From Echinostoma caproni (taxonomy: Eukaryota > Platyhelminthes > Trematoda > Plagiorchiida > Echinostomatidae), in NCBI GenBank assembly GCA_900618425.1, contig UZAN01039856.1, positions 47,598 through 99,653 of the forward strand: a DNA stretch of 52,056 nucleotides, written 5' to 3'. Positions 27,361-38,897 of this stretch are shown one piece after another. The notes beneath the pieces were generated by a model. The model ran no database searches. It saw only the letters and a list, made by a program, of their open reading frames with translations, and was not told where the DNA came from. Both the position numbers and the translations under genes were made by a program. The first letter of the stretch is position 1; each line of letters starts with the position of its first letter.

Positions 27361-28789
27361 AGAGACATCAGTATTGAGCTTCTTAGCTTTTCGATATAAG
27401 TTGCCCTTGTTTATGGGAGACAAGATGCGTCATGAAATACAGTATAGCTCTGTAAAGAACCGTAGAATTGTGTTGCTGATGTAACAAAACTATCTTACTG
27501 CGTGATTAGTTTATAGAACTGGCTTTTCTGCGATTGGAGTTAACAGACTAAGATGTTTGTTTGTAGTTCGATAAACTTGTATTCAGTCTGCTGACTATCC
27601 TCGTCACTCACTTTTATTCACAGCTAAATGATTCGTTCTGATTATATCACGATGTTGCGACAAATATAATTCCAACATGACACTATTGTTTATGTTTGTT
27701 TTATAGTCAGTTCCAAAATTTTTGCGAAGATAGAACAATATGAGTGCTTTTTATCCACAAACAGACGGTTGCTAAACAGTTAAGGTTACAGATTTTAGTC
27801 ACAGTGAAGGGTAATCGTTCAGGTTAATATGACCTCTGAACGAGAGAAATAAAGCAAAAAGTATCCTTCGGTTTAGGTTAAAAAACCTCCCATTTTTCGA
27901 AATAGCCATGTTTAAGCACAGTTACCCTGGTTTGGGAACACTTACATTAGAATTGGCATGTGAGAGGTCGGAGTTTGGAGTGTTCCATTCACATTTACAT
28001 TTTAGCAAGTGAAACCTTACAAAAGATAGAAATAGACTGCAGTTTGACGTTTTAACCTTATAATTCATTTTCAGCAAAATGAAATCGGAACAATCCAAGT
28101 CAAGATAATTGTACCAAATAAATCTGTTTTGATCTCGGTCAACAACGAGAGCTCTTGCAATTATGGGTCTAGTCGTCAGTTAGCAAAATAAAGTCAATTT
28201 GTCTCGCAGCCCACGAGGTTGTCCTCCATACATGTGTCTTACCAACCGGCGTACAGGGGTGGCATAGAGGTATCCCAGATTAAGTACTTCAAGGAATATC
28301 TGCAGTCTGGAGCACAAAATCAAAGCATTTAGTCACGATGCACGATGCACTCTTCACAAAGTGGGATTATATTCAATCAGATGAACTTGCAGATGGAAAA
28401 ATAAAGAGTACGCAGCTTACCTTGGCAGAAGTGAAAAAAGAAACAGATAGGTTGTTCAGATGGGCCTTTTGAAATTGGCCGCGATGTCCGTTACATCGTC
28501 GGACTCGAAACTACGCAATCACTCTTCACTGGATTTTATCTGGGATACACGTCCTTTGTTGTCATAGAAACGTTTTGCAATTATGGTCATCCCAAATTCT
28601 ATGATATACTTTGCCGTTTTCGTGAAGCACCTTCGAATTTCCGGCAACTGGATTTTGCTTTCTTTTGGCAAATCGGTTCGTAACAGACAGAGAAGAATTA
28701 CCGGAAATCTCAAAACATTTCCTAGAAAACATCGAGCTGGACGGCACGGTCGCACTACGCAAACGATCAGTTTCATACATCTGCATTTC
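27361..28789. other. No gene seen; may include the LINE 5' end
   Basis: Ordinary AT-rich sequence to about 28300. The last few hundred bases have open frames on both strands running into the endonuclease block (for example plus 28583-28828 and 28665-29081), so the LINE 5' region or a remnant ORF1 could begin here. I saw no diagnostic motif. A 7-bp tandem duplication (cacgatg) lies at 28334-28350. Confidence 0.5.
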
Positions 28790-29385
28790 AGCAGTCATCA
28801 GTGGAAATGTGCGATCCTTGTTTGGTAATATTGCAGAAGTAATAGATTTGACAAGGAGTGAATATTCAAAGGTTGGAGTCGCAATGCTTCAGGAGAGCTG
28901 GCTCCATAAACAAATTGATGATAACGTGGTTAAAATCGACAATTTTTCCATCTGCCGAGTTGGCCCACCAGTTCCGGTTCACAAACGAGGCGGTGGTGTT
29001 ATCACATACATAAATGACAATTGGTGCAAATCAGGCAAACGAGTCTCTATGTATTCTACTATTTTTATCAGTACTTCATAATACAGACCTAAGCCCCTCA
29101 GTAACTACCAAAATATTATTTTGGTAACATTTACACTTCTCTTTCTTGTTCCCTTGATCATTTTAACGAGTTCTCAGATATTTTATCTACGGCTTTACTA
29201 AATTACGCAGACTCCACCCTTTGCACCTTGTATGGTGACTTCAGTAGGTTTTATGTCTCGTTTTTGACAACCCTTGGACTACAAAACGTTGTTAGCTTTC
29301 CGACCAAACTCGATGCTTGTCTTTATTTTGCGCAGCCGTTTCCCCATTGGCACCTCTGATCATCCAATACTAAAACTATCTCTCA
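28790..29385 (+). pseudogene. AP-endonuclease domain of the LINE
   Basis: Apurinic/apyrimidinic-type endonuclease domain, the target-nicking half of the LINE protein. Visible hallmarks are NVRSLFGNIAEV near the start, MLQESWLH (catalytic Glu, about 28885-28905), HKRGGGVITYI, the RPKPLSNYQNIILV block near 29090-29130, GDFSRFYVSF at 29234 (family consensus GDFN), GLQNVVSFPT at about 29276, and GTSDHPILK with the catalytic Asp-His at 29355-29363. The three key acidic/His motifs survive, but the frame is broken: a stop follows FISTS near 29080, and a shift occurs between GLQNVVSFPT and TSDH. It cannot be translated as one domain. Where the reading frame starts upstream of 28790 is unclear. Confidence 0.82.
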
Positions 29386-29765
29386 CGATCATCAGTTATA
29401 CACTCGGCATCGTGATCGTCGTCTTCGTCGGCGTTAATGTCAACTCGGAAATCCCACCAAACTAAGAGATGTTAGATCAGACAGATTTCTCTTTATTTGA
29501 ACATAATGACCTTTCTATATTGTGTGATACCTTGACTGAATATTTGAAGTTCTGTTATGATACGTCCTGCCCGTGGGAAGCTTTATACATATGATCAGAC
29601 CGTTTTTCGTCCCCTAAACCTAAACGATTACGTCGGAATAAAGAATAAGCTTTCAAAGCAAAAAAGTACTCTTTGGTGAAAGACCATTCAAAAGCAATCA
29701 AGGCCGAACTGCGGAGAGTAAACGCCGCACTGCTGGCAAACAGGAATTGTCGGGATACATAGAAA

Positions 29766-31302
29766 ATGATGTTACAGTTCTTCGGTCTCGAAACGAAGGA
29801 GAATCTTCCATCTGCCAATGTGGACGATCTCAGTTACCAATTCAGCAATGCTGAAACCGACATCCCTATTCCATCCACAGCAGTTGTTAATTTAATTACT
29901 GATGAAACAGAAGTATTCAAAACGTTCATCAATCTGAAATCCAATAAAGCATGCAGTCCTGATGGACTGCCAGCTGTTGTGCTCAGAGAATGTGCAGTTT
30001 CCCGTTTCCCTGTTTTCACCGACTTACTCAACCGATCGTTTACTCAACATTGTATTCCGGACTGCTGGAGAGTGACTTCTATCACACAAGTACCCATAAA
30101 GGGACCTTCCAAATTTCTTCCCATTGATAGCACTTCTGTTGGTTTGAAACTCATAGAAAAGATTTTACCACAGAAGATATTGTCCCAGCTAAATGCGCCT
30201 GATCCCAATCAATTTGACTATTGCAGTTCCAGGTCAACCATTGATCCGTTGTCATCCCTTATTCATTACGTCTCTCCATCCTTGGACGGGAAATGCAAAG
30301 CTGTTCGTGTGTTTCTTTGATTATAGTGATGCCTTTAATTGTGTTGATAGATCCAAACTTTTTCACACTCTTTCTGAGAAAGGCATTCAACCGGAGCTTG
30401 CCAATCTGCTTAGTAATTATTTCACTCATCGATTACGGTTTACTAAATATAAGGGTCCTAACTCTTCACTTTTACCCTCCAATCAAGTTCTTCAAGACGC
30501 TATTCTCTCTCCCTTCTTGTTCACAACCTATATTTCTTCAATGCCTGCTTTTGATGATTGTTTGCTCATTAAGTATGCCGATCATGTTGTGCATGGCATA
30601 ATGTTTTCGAACTCCTCCGTGTACCACAAACTTATGCAGAATTTTTCACTGCTCACCGACTGGTCTTCACAATATAATATTAGAATGAATCCTTCCGAGT
30701 CTAATGATGTCTTATTTTCTATGCTAAAGGGTGATCAATATATTGATGTGATGAACTGTTGCCAGCCTTTCATTATCAATGGTGAACAAGTTTCCAGCTC
30801 AAGTAACTTGGAGTCACCGTTTCCCGCAATCTCTCTTGGTTTCCTCATTTCACAAAGTCAGAAAAGTCACCTTTTACATTATTCGTTTGAAAATGTTATC
30901 TACCCCAACTCACTAAATAACACGTTTGTTTTCTCCTGTATCCTTCCCCACTGGCTTTGTACATCTCCTGTTATATTTCCGGGTCCTTTTATCAAGGACT
31001 TCAAACTCATACGCACATCCATCAAACATGTATGCCGATACAGGGGCATATCTCGTGAGTATGTTGTGCAGTTTATTATTTCACAGCACCTTAGGGCTTG
31101 CCAGAAACTTTCCACAAGAATACTACTTGACCCATTTCATCTACTGTACCCTCACCTTAGTCAATATATCTCTACTCGCTCTATGTATAAGCATATAGCA
31201 GCAAGCACCACAATACACCAGTCGTCCGAGATACCGTACTTGGCACGGTTTCTTACCAACGCTGATCTTGTCATTAGGCCTCTTAAACAAAATCTTTGCT
31301 AA
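29766..31302 (+). pseudogene. Reverse transcriptase and C-terminal region of the LINE, YADD changed to YADH
   Basis: The first open segment (to 30320) carries the RT N-terminal blocks: LKSNKACSPDGLP, then LNRSFTQHCIPDCWRV, then LKLIEKILPQKILSQL. The second segment (30193-31302, 369 codons, the longest frame in the window and far beyond chance length) carries motif A with its catalytic Asp at 30319-30321, then NQVLQDAILSPFLF (motif B, usually QG; here QD), then KYADHVVHG, where the second catalytic Asp is His (codon 30583-30585). The region after RT has a fingers/thumb-like stretch and the IPYLARFLTN tail. The overlap of the two segments shows a frameshift at about 30310, inside motif A. Such an RT would be expected to be dead. 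It is a LINE relic rather than a telomerase or group II RT, because it is linked to an AP endonuclease. Confidence 0.86.
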
Positions 31303-33264
31303 ATTTATCTTGTTTGTTTGTATATGTAACGTATCATCATCCGTTTTTACCATGCAATTTCCACAAAAGAGTGATTGTGTAGTAGCTGAATGTTCATTCA
31401 CTATGGGGCGAATTAAAGCCACTTCTTGACTTGAACTTCACTTGATTAAAAGAAACAAATAATTCAGCATCTTCAGAAAAACTATTCTAGCAAACAGTTG
31501 TCCAAGATGTGGCACTACACGTTCAAGGTTGCACTTGGCAAGTCAGAAAATATGAGAGAAACAAATAAATGATTGTTTTTTAGTCACACTGGGAATGCAT
31601 TGAAACACACAAACAAAAATAATAACATTTGACTAGTTATGCGTGTATTTTTCAGTCTAGCCTCTTTTTCCAGGTCGGAAAAGCGGATTATCTCAGAAGT
31701 GGTGCAGTCCCACTGAGAGGCTCATTCCCATTCATTTGCACGCCTAGGGCGAGTCTATTTCATTCATTCAATTTGTTTATATCGACATCATTTATCATAG
31801 GAAATTGAATGAATCCATAAAAATGGTTCTCATTCAATACTGCCAAGTTACTGACTCAAACGGACGTGTTCATTGAAGATATCATAGTCCTGATCACTGT
31901 CTGAAGTTGGTCGGACCTCAGAACCACAAAATACGGCCTAGTCCGGAGACGATTGCATAACCTGACGTAAAAACCAGCACAAAACGATTGCATGCGACAT
32001 TAGGAAGATCATTTAACCAAGTACCGGCAAATTTTAAATACCACTAAGACATGAGACTCGGTAGTTTAGCTAACTTCACCCGTAAAAAGACAGTGAACTT
32101 GCGAATTTCCGTTTACTTTCTGCGAGCAAAGGACCATGTATGCAAGTTTCATTCGACTGCATTATCCATTCATCTAAGTCTTTCCAGGCGTTATTTTTCA
32201 GAATACCGGCTTACTCTATACACAGTCAACATTTAAACGTATGTCTTTCACACGTTGAATTAAGCTATCACACGGATGAGTTTTAGTTTAATACAAGCCC
32301 CAATTATGTCAGACGACTAAATGGTGCCCACAGTCAGTAAACTCACTGTTTGTCCTCCGCAAATGTCTGCCTGCAATTTGCTTATCACCAACTCTGACTC
32401 ATTATAGTCACTCAACTTCCACTCTCAAGAGCAACGAACATGAAACAAGTGTTTTTCACAATCTTGTTGTCTTCGTTGCGGATATTCAAATGGGGTTTTT
32501 CATTAAGAGTATTTATAATATTCATTATTATGTTTACTCCATGAAATCAAGCAGTTCACTTGCCCAGATCTGAATATTTATGATAGGTGGTAGAAATTCA
32601 CATAAAACCCCAAAATCTTTTATCAAACGAAAAAAGAAATCACACAGCACCACTCAAAAACCCCGGTCAAAAGGTCACTTGCAACTTACCTATAATTAAA
32701 GCACCTCGTCTGTGGTGTATAAATTATGGACCATATGTCCTGTTTAATATTTATCAGGAAGAAAAAAGTGACTTCCGAATTCTTGGGGAAATAAACCGAT
32801 AACTGTTGGTGGTAAAAAACGCATGCCCCAAGTTGCTCACCGTGGGACATTTTTTTCACAGGTTCCCGAGAGGTTTATTGACCCCACGTCGTGTACTCTC
32901 CACACTTCACTCTCTTGTTGTGTTCTGGAGTTTTCACCATAGCATTTGTTTCTGATCGAATACAACATCACCAAATAACCGTCTTAACAAATAGCATGGT
33001 GACGTAACACTGTGAACATATTATTTGACTGACTATAAGCAGATATCCGAGGATGAAGTCTTGTTGAAGACAACTCTATAAAACGGGATAGCACATAGAT
33101 GGTGAGTCATAATCCGATCACATAGTGCTTCAGAACGGCTCCAGGTTAGCGAACTATCTTAATCGGGTAAATCTGTTTAGTAGTAGAGAGTTGTCTCCAA
33201 AGATAAGGCTGCAGATTATTTTGCAAAAGATCTAATTATAATAGATGACAAAATCCAAGTTCCC

Positions 33265-33516
33265 TCAATGTTCCAAGTGACAACCATGGTACATCAATTT
33301 TACCATAAATCTTACTGCAAAATCGTCAAGAATTGGCAAGGTTTCATTTCTAGGTATACCTGTTGTTGATAATCTGTTTTGAAAATCATTGGAAAGTTTT
33401 TCAACAGCAGAATAGCTGAGCTGATTTTTCCCACCATCCATTTCAGCTTTCGTTTCAGGATCGGTTGGTATATGAGTGGGATCATCGGAGCAGGACAAAT
33501 GCACATGCCTCGCGTA
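33265..33516 (-). other. Weak exon candidate, hydrophilic 83-codon open frame
   Basis: Minus-strand frame without a clear ATG start, reading about DPTHIPTDPETKAEMDGGKN, then LSYSAVEKLSNDFQNRL, and ending GCHLEH-stop. The composition is more protein-like than most frames here: charged, mixed, few Cys, no simple repeats. No family is recognised and no convincing splice acceptor precedes it. The length is within chance expectation for this base composition, so it is recorded only as a candidate. Confidence 0.18.
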
Positions 33517-33604
33517 ATTTCATACCGCATGTTGTTGTGGGAGAAAAATATGGTTGTTTTACCACAATATTTTTATGTTAAGCAAAATTAGTGTTCATTG
33601 GAAC

Positions 33605-33682
33605 ATAATATAGTTTAATATTTAATACATATAATATAAATATAACATATATATTTAAAATATATAATATAATATAATATAG
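33605..33682. repeat. Low-complexity TA-rich tract
   Basis: About 78 bp of almost pure A/T, ending in a five-base tandem ataat. Shorter TA runs occur at 15327-15350, 17458-17472, 21190-21206 and 45350-45366. Confidence 0.9.
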
Positions 33683-35244
33683 ACTGAAGAAAGTAACTAA
33701 CTTGAATTGAAAACTGATTCAAATTGGTTCACACAAATGGGGCAGAATGAGTATTATTTCAAAGTATTTCCGTATTAGTTATTTGTAAGGGTTTCTGGTG
33801 AGCCTGATAATGTTTTCCGACAAACGTTTCCAACTAGCAATATCAGAGACAACAGGAAGGAATCTATTAGTTGTCACCGGCGTTCATTTATAAGTCTGAT
33901 ACACAGATTGATAGTCCGATAGATTTTGCTGGTTGAGGCCGTTTGGACTAACGCAAAATGCTCACTATCGCAGATCTCATTGAAACCACAAAACTGGTTA
34001 CCAGTGCCATTTAAACTAGAAAACCCTGGTAATGTCATAATCAGAAGGTAGGACCTAATGCAGTGCATTTCCAATAGCCGTCTTTTGCAATTTTACGAAA
34101 ATAAAGTGATTTTACAACCCTCTTATAAGTAAACAGACCAGGACATTACTCACTTTAATTGTGCAAATTGAACGTAACATCTGATGGATAGGAACTAACT
34201 TTAGAACAACAACATCGTATGAGAGACACAAGCTGCTCACCCCACAACCCTCCCACTCACCCACCCCTGCAGGACCAACCCAGAATGAGTAAAATGAAAA
34301 TCCACACAAATGCGTGCCACAGCGTTTGTTTGTTCTGCCGCTTGAGCTATTGCTACCCCGATTGATTGTGACGGTGACAAATCGTGTTGCGTACAACAGA
34401 AAGTTGCTCTAAACGGACGAATGAAAGTGCTACAACCGGTACACCTTAAGCTGAAATATACAGTCAGAAAAGAAATTGGTTGTGAAGGAGAAAATGGACG
34501 AATATTAGGTCGACAATTAACCGTATAGTGGTCATAGTTTGATTGCAATGTGAGCAGAATATTTTTTAACCTGCGAATTAGTAACCTACATAACGAATAT
34601 GCCATTTGATGCTTTGGGTAGCTGTTCCGGTGGGTATTTGAGTTGGTATTGTGTGTATTTTACTGAAAAGTCCAGAATGACTTTGGTGAAATAGTATTCA
34701 TGCAGCCGAGCACTGAGTCGTGCATGTAAATGAAAAACCAGCTGAAAAATTGGTACTTACAGAGTTCACATGAAACAAGAAACTACGTCTTTTACAGAAA
34801 ACTCAAGTCGAAATTTTCCCAAAGACAACGCTGCTTATTCATATAGGAAATACAACAATGAAACACTTTGTATCTGAACCGATCATTCGTTTAGAGTACC
34901 AATATGCTTTTTGGTTCATTGTGTTTCACGGATAGAATCCCATAGTATCACGAATTATTCATGCTAGTGTTCTTCCCATGCCGTTCTCCAAGTACGGGCC
35001 ATAATATCTTCGAATAAAATAGATTTTTTCAAGTTATTTTTTTGTATTCGTAATTACTAGTCTCTGCTAACTGAAACAAATTCTTAATCCTGTTATCCTT
35101 GGTTTTTTGATAAAAAATGAAATACCAAAGCTAAAAGAACTAATGAATTGGTTTTGTATAAATGCACTTAAACCGCTGAACGAGACAATTCGCAGCGAAT
35201 GTCCATCATTTGAAATGACCAGTTCGTTTATTCACGTTTTCCAT

Positions 35245-35410
35245 ATTTGGCGGTGATGGTCAATCCCGGAAGACGTGTACTCGAATCCCATTACCACCGT
35301 CTAATTCGTATCATTCCAAGGGTGTTCTATGGTAGCTCTTGGGTGGACCACTGCACCTTCTTGTAACTTTTATCATTATACATTCAATAAAAGCAATTAC
35401 AATAAAGATT
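35245..35410 (+). repeat. Possible SINE-like unit, partner of 6955-7115
   Basis: Starts with ggcggtgatggtcaatccc, then a B-box-like actcgaatccc (about 35280-35290) and ttaccaccg, which could pair with the first bases as an acceptor-like stem. An A-rich end (aataaaagcaattacaataaag) closes it. The arrangement resembles 6955-7115. Confidence 0.3.
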
Positions 35411-36997
35411 TAAAAAACAAATGAATAATGGTTTGAACGCAACACATTTGAAAGGCTGGTCAGATTGTCAAATGATTGTATAAAATGCGAGGAATATTTC
35501 AACTGATTTGTAATCGCTTATTTCAGATTTGTCGAAACGTCTTCCCCGTTGGGTTCCCAATCTGCAGTAAACACCTGTCCATGATGTAAGACTGTTTCGT
35601 AAGTGCCAGAAACATATGATTTTCCTTGTATCTCGCGGAAGCCTGTGTGCAAATGCAAATTAAAGAACTTGTAAATGCCTAATTCTAAATAGAAAACTCA
35701 TTTCGCGAATTGTCAAGCAATATTTTTTGGCAACTTGTGGGTATTTCGCGGATTGCCACATTCAGCAGTGATAAAACAGTGACTTGATACTCGTAAACAC
35801 TCACGTTTTCGATTATAATTACTATAAGAATGACTGGAGAAAAGTTCCCAGAAGTACATGACCGGTTTTGCGGTGCCGCTGGTCAGACCAGCGTATCCAG
35901 TAGCTTGTGTTTCCTTACAATTTTATCTTTTGTTCGTATTTTCTGATTAGCTGTGGTCCCTTCTACTGAACGTTTACTTGGAGAATGTGGATAAGACACT
36001 ATATTAGCAAACTAAAGGTTTGTGTTCATCTTGTGATTAGCACCATTAGTAATGGGGATTTTATTGAATTTTCTAATTATCTCGATCACTTCATGAACAA
36101 TGTGTCAAACGTGCTTGGTCGGAAACCTGATGGATGTAAATGAAGCCAATTCAAATCATATATTTGTATTTATGTTCATCCAAACAACTACGGTTTGCAA
36201 AACAGTCCACGAGTAAAAGGTTCTTAAGGGTTGCAGCCGGTTCTAGGAACTTTGAAATGCCGTAACATTAAAGAGTATCGACGTTTGGAGGATTTTATCT
36301 GTTTTCACTGTGCCACAATCGCTTACAGTATGCATCTCATCTTGCGGCTTGCACAATCGCGCGCAATGGCAACCGTGACTTCATGCTGGTGCCGAGTGAA
36401 TCTAGCACTCATAAAACACGTCAGATCAAGTGAGAAATCACAGGTTAATCAAATCACTACGGCTTCTTGGATTGACTGGTTCTGGTGCTATTTCTGAAAT
36501 GATGACTGCGGATTAATTGAAATGGACAGAAAACAAAAAAAACTGCATAATAATTTACTCTCATTTTCCGATTACAAAAATGCCAGTTCTAAATGCATAT
36601 AAAATTGTTCCCACCAGGACATCCCATTTTGCTTTAACTAAGGTAATCAACAGAGAAGGAACGGATCACATTCTAAGATATCTGCAGCTTGAAGTAGGAA
36701 TCATTCCGGGAAATAGAATCAATGAGAGAGCGAGAGAGATGAAGAGAGCAGACTGTTGTAAACTCAGCACGTTTTGCCGTAGCGAATTACGAAACAATAG
36801 CGGTGTGCGTTGTTCATTCAGATCGTGTACGCTGTGTAACCGTGGCAGCGCGCTAGGTGAAGCTTTTTCAATCATACAATTCAAGGTAGAGAGAGGGGCC
36901 TGATTGTCACGATGGAACATCTGCTCAGTCTACTACTCCTGTCTGATAACGACATCAATATGATGATGTACGTACAAAAACTCGACGTTAACCGGAC

Positions 36998-37015
36998 AAA
37001 CACACACACACACAC
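36998..37015. repeat. CA microsatellite
   Basis: About nine CA units. Confidence 0.95.
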
Positions 37016-37977
37016 TAATAACCATAAATCATCCTAGTCACATCGATACTAGTTAAACTGGATTGTCAATCGGTTTTTACCCTTGTTTGGTCTATCGATT
37101 GTTCTAGAGATGGGTGGGTGGGGGTTGGAGAAGAAATAAAAGTGAGTACCATCGACTAATGATGACAAACAAAGGTGAACAGCGTAAACAGTCGGATGAT
37201 ACGATGCGAGCATACCGCAAATGTGTGCCAACCAGATATTGATGGCCTGAAAGTTTTTAAATCAGAAAATAGATGCATTCAGCTCCCCCAAATTCAACAA
37301 AACAATGGATGAACGCGTGTGCCTTCGGTATTTTGTTAAATACCAAGGTAATTAATGAAATACTCAGAATTGTTTTGTGATAGAAATAAAAAAGCATGAA
37401 AAGTGACTGTGTTCTGATGTTGCAATGGCTTTATTCGACACCGAAAGATACAACTCTTTCACGGCAGAATACTCTATATGAGCACTGATCCCACCTTGAA
37501 TAATGACGATAATTCTGATAGCCTCCAGTGGGATCTCTGGGGAATATCGCTTCAGGGACAACGAGAAGTAGGCGTGAGAGGAATAGAGGGAGTGAAGCAT
37601 TACATTTACTGGTGGGCCTTGATTGAATGAATTAACACTAGATTCCGCTGAACACAAATACAGATAGTTTAACAGAATAGGATCTCTTGAATTTATCATC
37701 CAAAGTAAAATGTCAGCATCGCAATTACTTAGTATTGATTTGAAAGACAAATTGAAGTCAAATGTGTGTTCATTGAAAAGACCACTGAAGCAAAAAACTC
37801 ATTTCGATTATTCGTTCTCAAGGTCTAAAACTAATATACGATCACAGGCTAGCAGCAAACGCTCGGATTCATAAAGTGTACTGCGGTGAGAGGATGGAGT
37901 TACAAAGCTGTAATCATTTAATTAAACCGATTACAGAACAGGTCATCGCTTGATTTTCAAAACAACGGTCAATTGCG

Positions 37978-38205
37978 TCATGTCGTCAATATGTGAATAA
38001 TCCACTGTTGTACGCTCAGTTTGGCGCGGTGAATCGGAATAGCCTCGACAGTCCAAGGTACAATTTGCCTCAGTTTAGGCAGATTTGTCGACCTTTCGAC
38101 ACTTACCGCATGCCTCGTGTTGATCAGATGCTCCACAATTGAGCAACGAATGACTTTTGTTGGTCCTTTTCTCGACCAGGCCGGATGGTGCCCTTGAATC
38201 CTTAT
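37978..38205 (-). mobile_element. Penelope-like element, GIY-YIG fragment (copy 2)
   Basis: Minus-strand text reads IRIQGHHPAWSRKGPTKVIR and then CSIVEHLINTRHAV. It aligns position by position with KIKEHKSAWLTTGISKTISS and AVVEHLANTGQTV of the copy at 12.7-13.1 kb. The C-terminal part contains VEAIPIHRAKLSVQQ, which matches the A-E-A-I-A-I terminal block and keeps the Glu. The VGRT core is missing: upstream on the minus strand the sequence runs directly into a tRNA-headed repeat (38227-38302). The copy is either 5'-truncated there or interrupted by that repeat. Confidence 0.66.
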
Positions 38206-38226
38206 GTTGATATTATGAAAGACCAG

Positions 38227-38415
38227 TAGCCTCAGTGGGATTCGAACCCACACATGGATACCGCTTACGCTTTTGTACAGCGCACGTTGGAGCTATAAGG
38301 CCACACCGATAGCACCATTTTTTCACATTTGAATCACCCATTCAACTTACAGAAACATATGGCGTCCATCAGGTGGCATATGAGCTGACTGCCCCGACAG
38401 GTTTTCCTTAGAATT
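38227..38415 (-). mobile_element. tRNA-headed SINE-like repeat, copy B
   Basis: Minus-strand positions 38302-38227 (76 nt) pair as acceptor GGCCTTA/TGAGGCT and T-arm GTGGG-TTCGAAT-CCCAC. They include an anticodon-like hairpin GCGCT-GTACAAA-AGCGT with a 7-nt loop (T33 present, anticodon position ACA) and a long variable region. The D-arm is degraded. The sequence from 38303 to about 38415 matches copy A at 688-790. It abuts the GIY-YIG fragment at 37978-38205 on the same strand. Not a functional tRNA because the D-arm is lost. Confidence 0.7.
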
Positions 38416-38450
38416 CACCGGAGTCCACCGAATGAATTTCTAAGGCAAGA

Positions 38451-38845
38451 TTAATTGTTTAAATTGTTGTTTGGCAGATTGAAGTGGTATGTGAGTGCAC
38501 GATAATTTAAGACCTTGAGAACTAATGATCGAACATATCTCTTTGCCTCAGTGGTCTTTAAATAAGCAATGGGGACATTCCAGCTGTGTCTCGTTGTCAT
38601 GACACAACTAGCAACAGATGAACCTGGCTTTGCATGAGAGACATGGAGGGTTTGATTTGATAATATGATGAATTCGTCCCGTAAATGAAACGTGAGCTGG
38701 AGAGCTAGGAAGTACTGGACAGTTATCATCACCTGCTTGGGTTTCATCAGCAGTGCAAATCCGTCGAACCAACTGGGGATCGAAGCCAGGAACTCACGTG
38801 CAGAGGGCAAGCATACTACCCATACGGTCACTGGGCAGCTCTCTA
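38451..38845 (-). mobile_element. tRNA-derived SINE-like element (minus)
   Basis: The minus strand has a tRNA-like head from about 38845 to 38770: a D-arm-like GTATGGGTAGTATGC, then GCCCTCTGCACGTGAG and a B-box-like GGCTTCGATCCCC (plus coordinates 38775-38787). A body with CTGCTGATGAAACCC and AACTGTCCAGTACTTCC follows, an arrangement typical of tRNA-derived SINEs. The 126-codon open frame over this body is judged incidental. The 3' end near 38451 is approximate. Confidence 0.55.
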
Positions 38846-38897
38846 AGATGGGTTGTGCTATATGATGTATATTTGAAATGAGAAACAGTCGGATAAA

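Larger units (their letters stand above)
28790..31440 (+). mobile_element. Near-complete LINE (non-LTR retrotransposon), endonuclease + reverse transcriptase, inactivated
   Basis: Non-LTR retrotransposon that would nick DNA with an AP-type endonuclease and prime cDNA synthesis on the nick. Seen in order on the plus strand: an endonuclease block (about 28790-29385), a linker, RT blocks (about 29880-30690), a C-terminal tail ending in a stop at 31302, and about 140 bp of 3' UTR. At least two frameshifts separate the blocks (near 29340 and 30310), so no single frame spans the element. RT motif A reads CFFDYSDAFNCVD and motif B resembles LQDAILSPFLF. Motif C reads YADH instead of YADD. The tail IPYLARFLTN closely matches that of the copy at 24810-26100, so the two belong to one family. 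The clade (CR1/Jockey-like) is inferred, not proven. No target-site duplication was identified. Confidence 0.88.
31441..37970. other. No established gene
   Basis: AT-rich. Open frames of 122-128 codons at 34237-34605 (minus), 36517-36903 (plus) and 37364-37750 (minus) have no recognisable domain. The interval also holds the weak candidate 33265-33516, the TA tract 33605-33682 and the SINE-like trace 35245-35410. Confidence 0.5.

Noticed and set aside
29555..29818. Minus-strand frame inside the LINE linker
   Set aside because: Antisense shadow of the plus-strand retroelement.
34237..34605. 122-codon minus-strand frame
   Set aside because: No domain; a second frame overlaps it with similar length.
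36517..36903. 128-codon plus-strand frame
   Set aside because: Chance-level length, no domain, no splice or start support.
37364..37750. 128-codon minus-strand frame
   Set aside because: Chance-level length, no recognised domain.
38227..38302. Functional tRNA gene with anticodon ACA
   Set aside because: D-arm cannot form. It belongs to the same dispersed repeat as 623-790.
38451..38831. 126-codon minus-strand frame
   Set aside because: Lies within a tRNA-derived SINE-like unit, and the translation starts inside the tRNA-like head.
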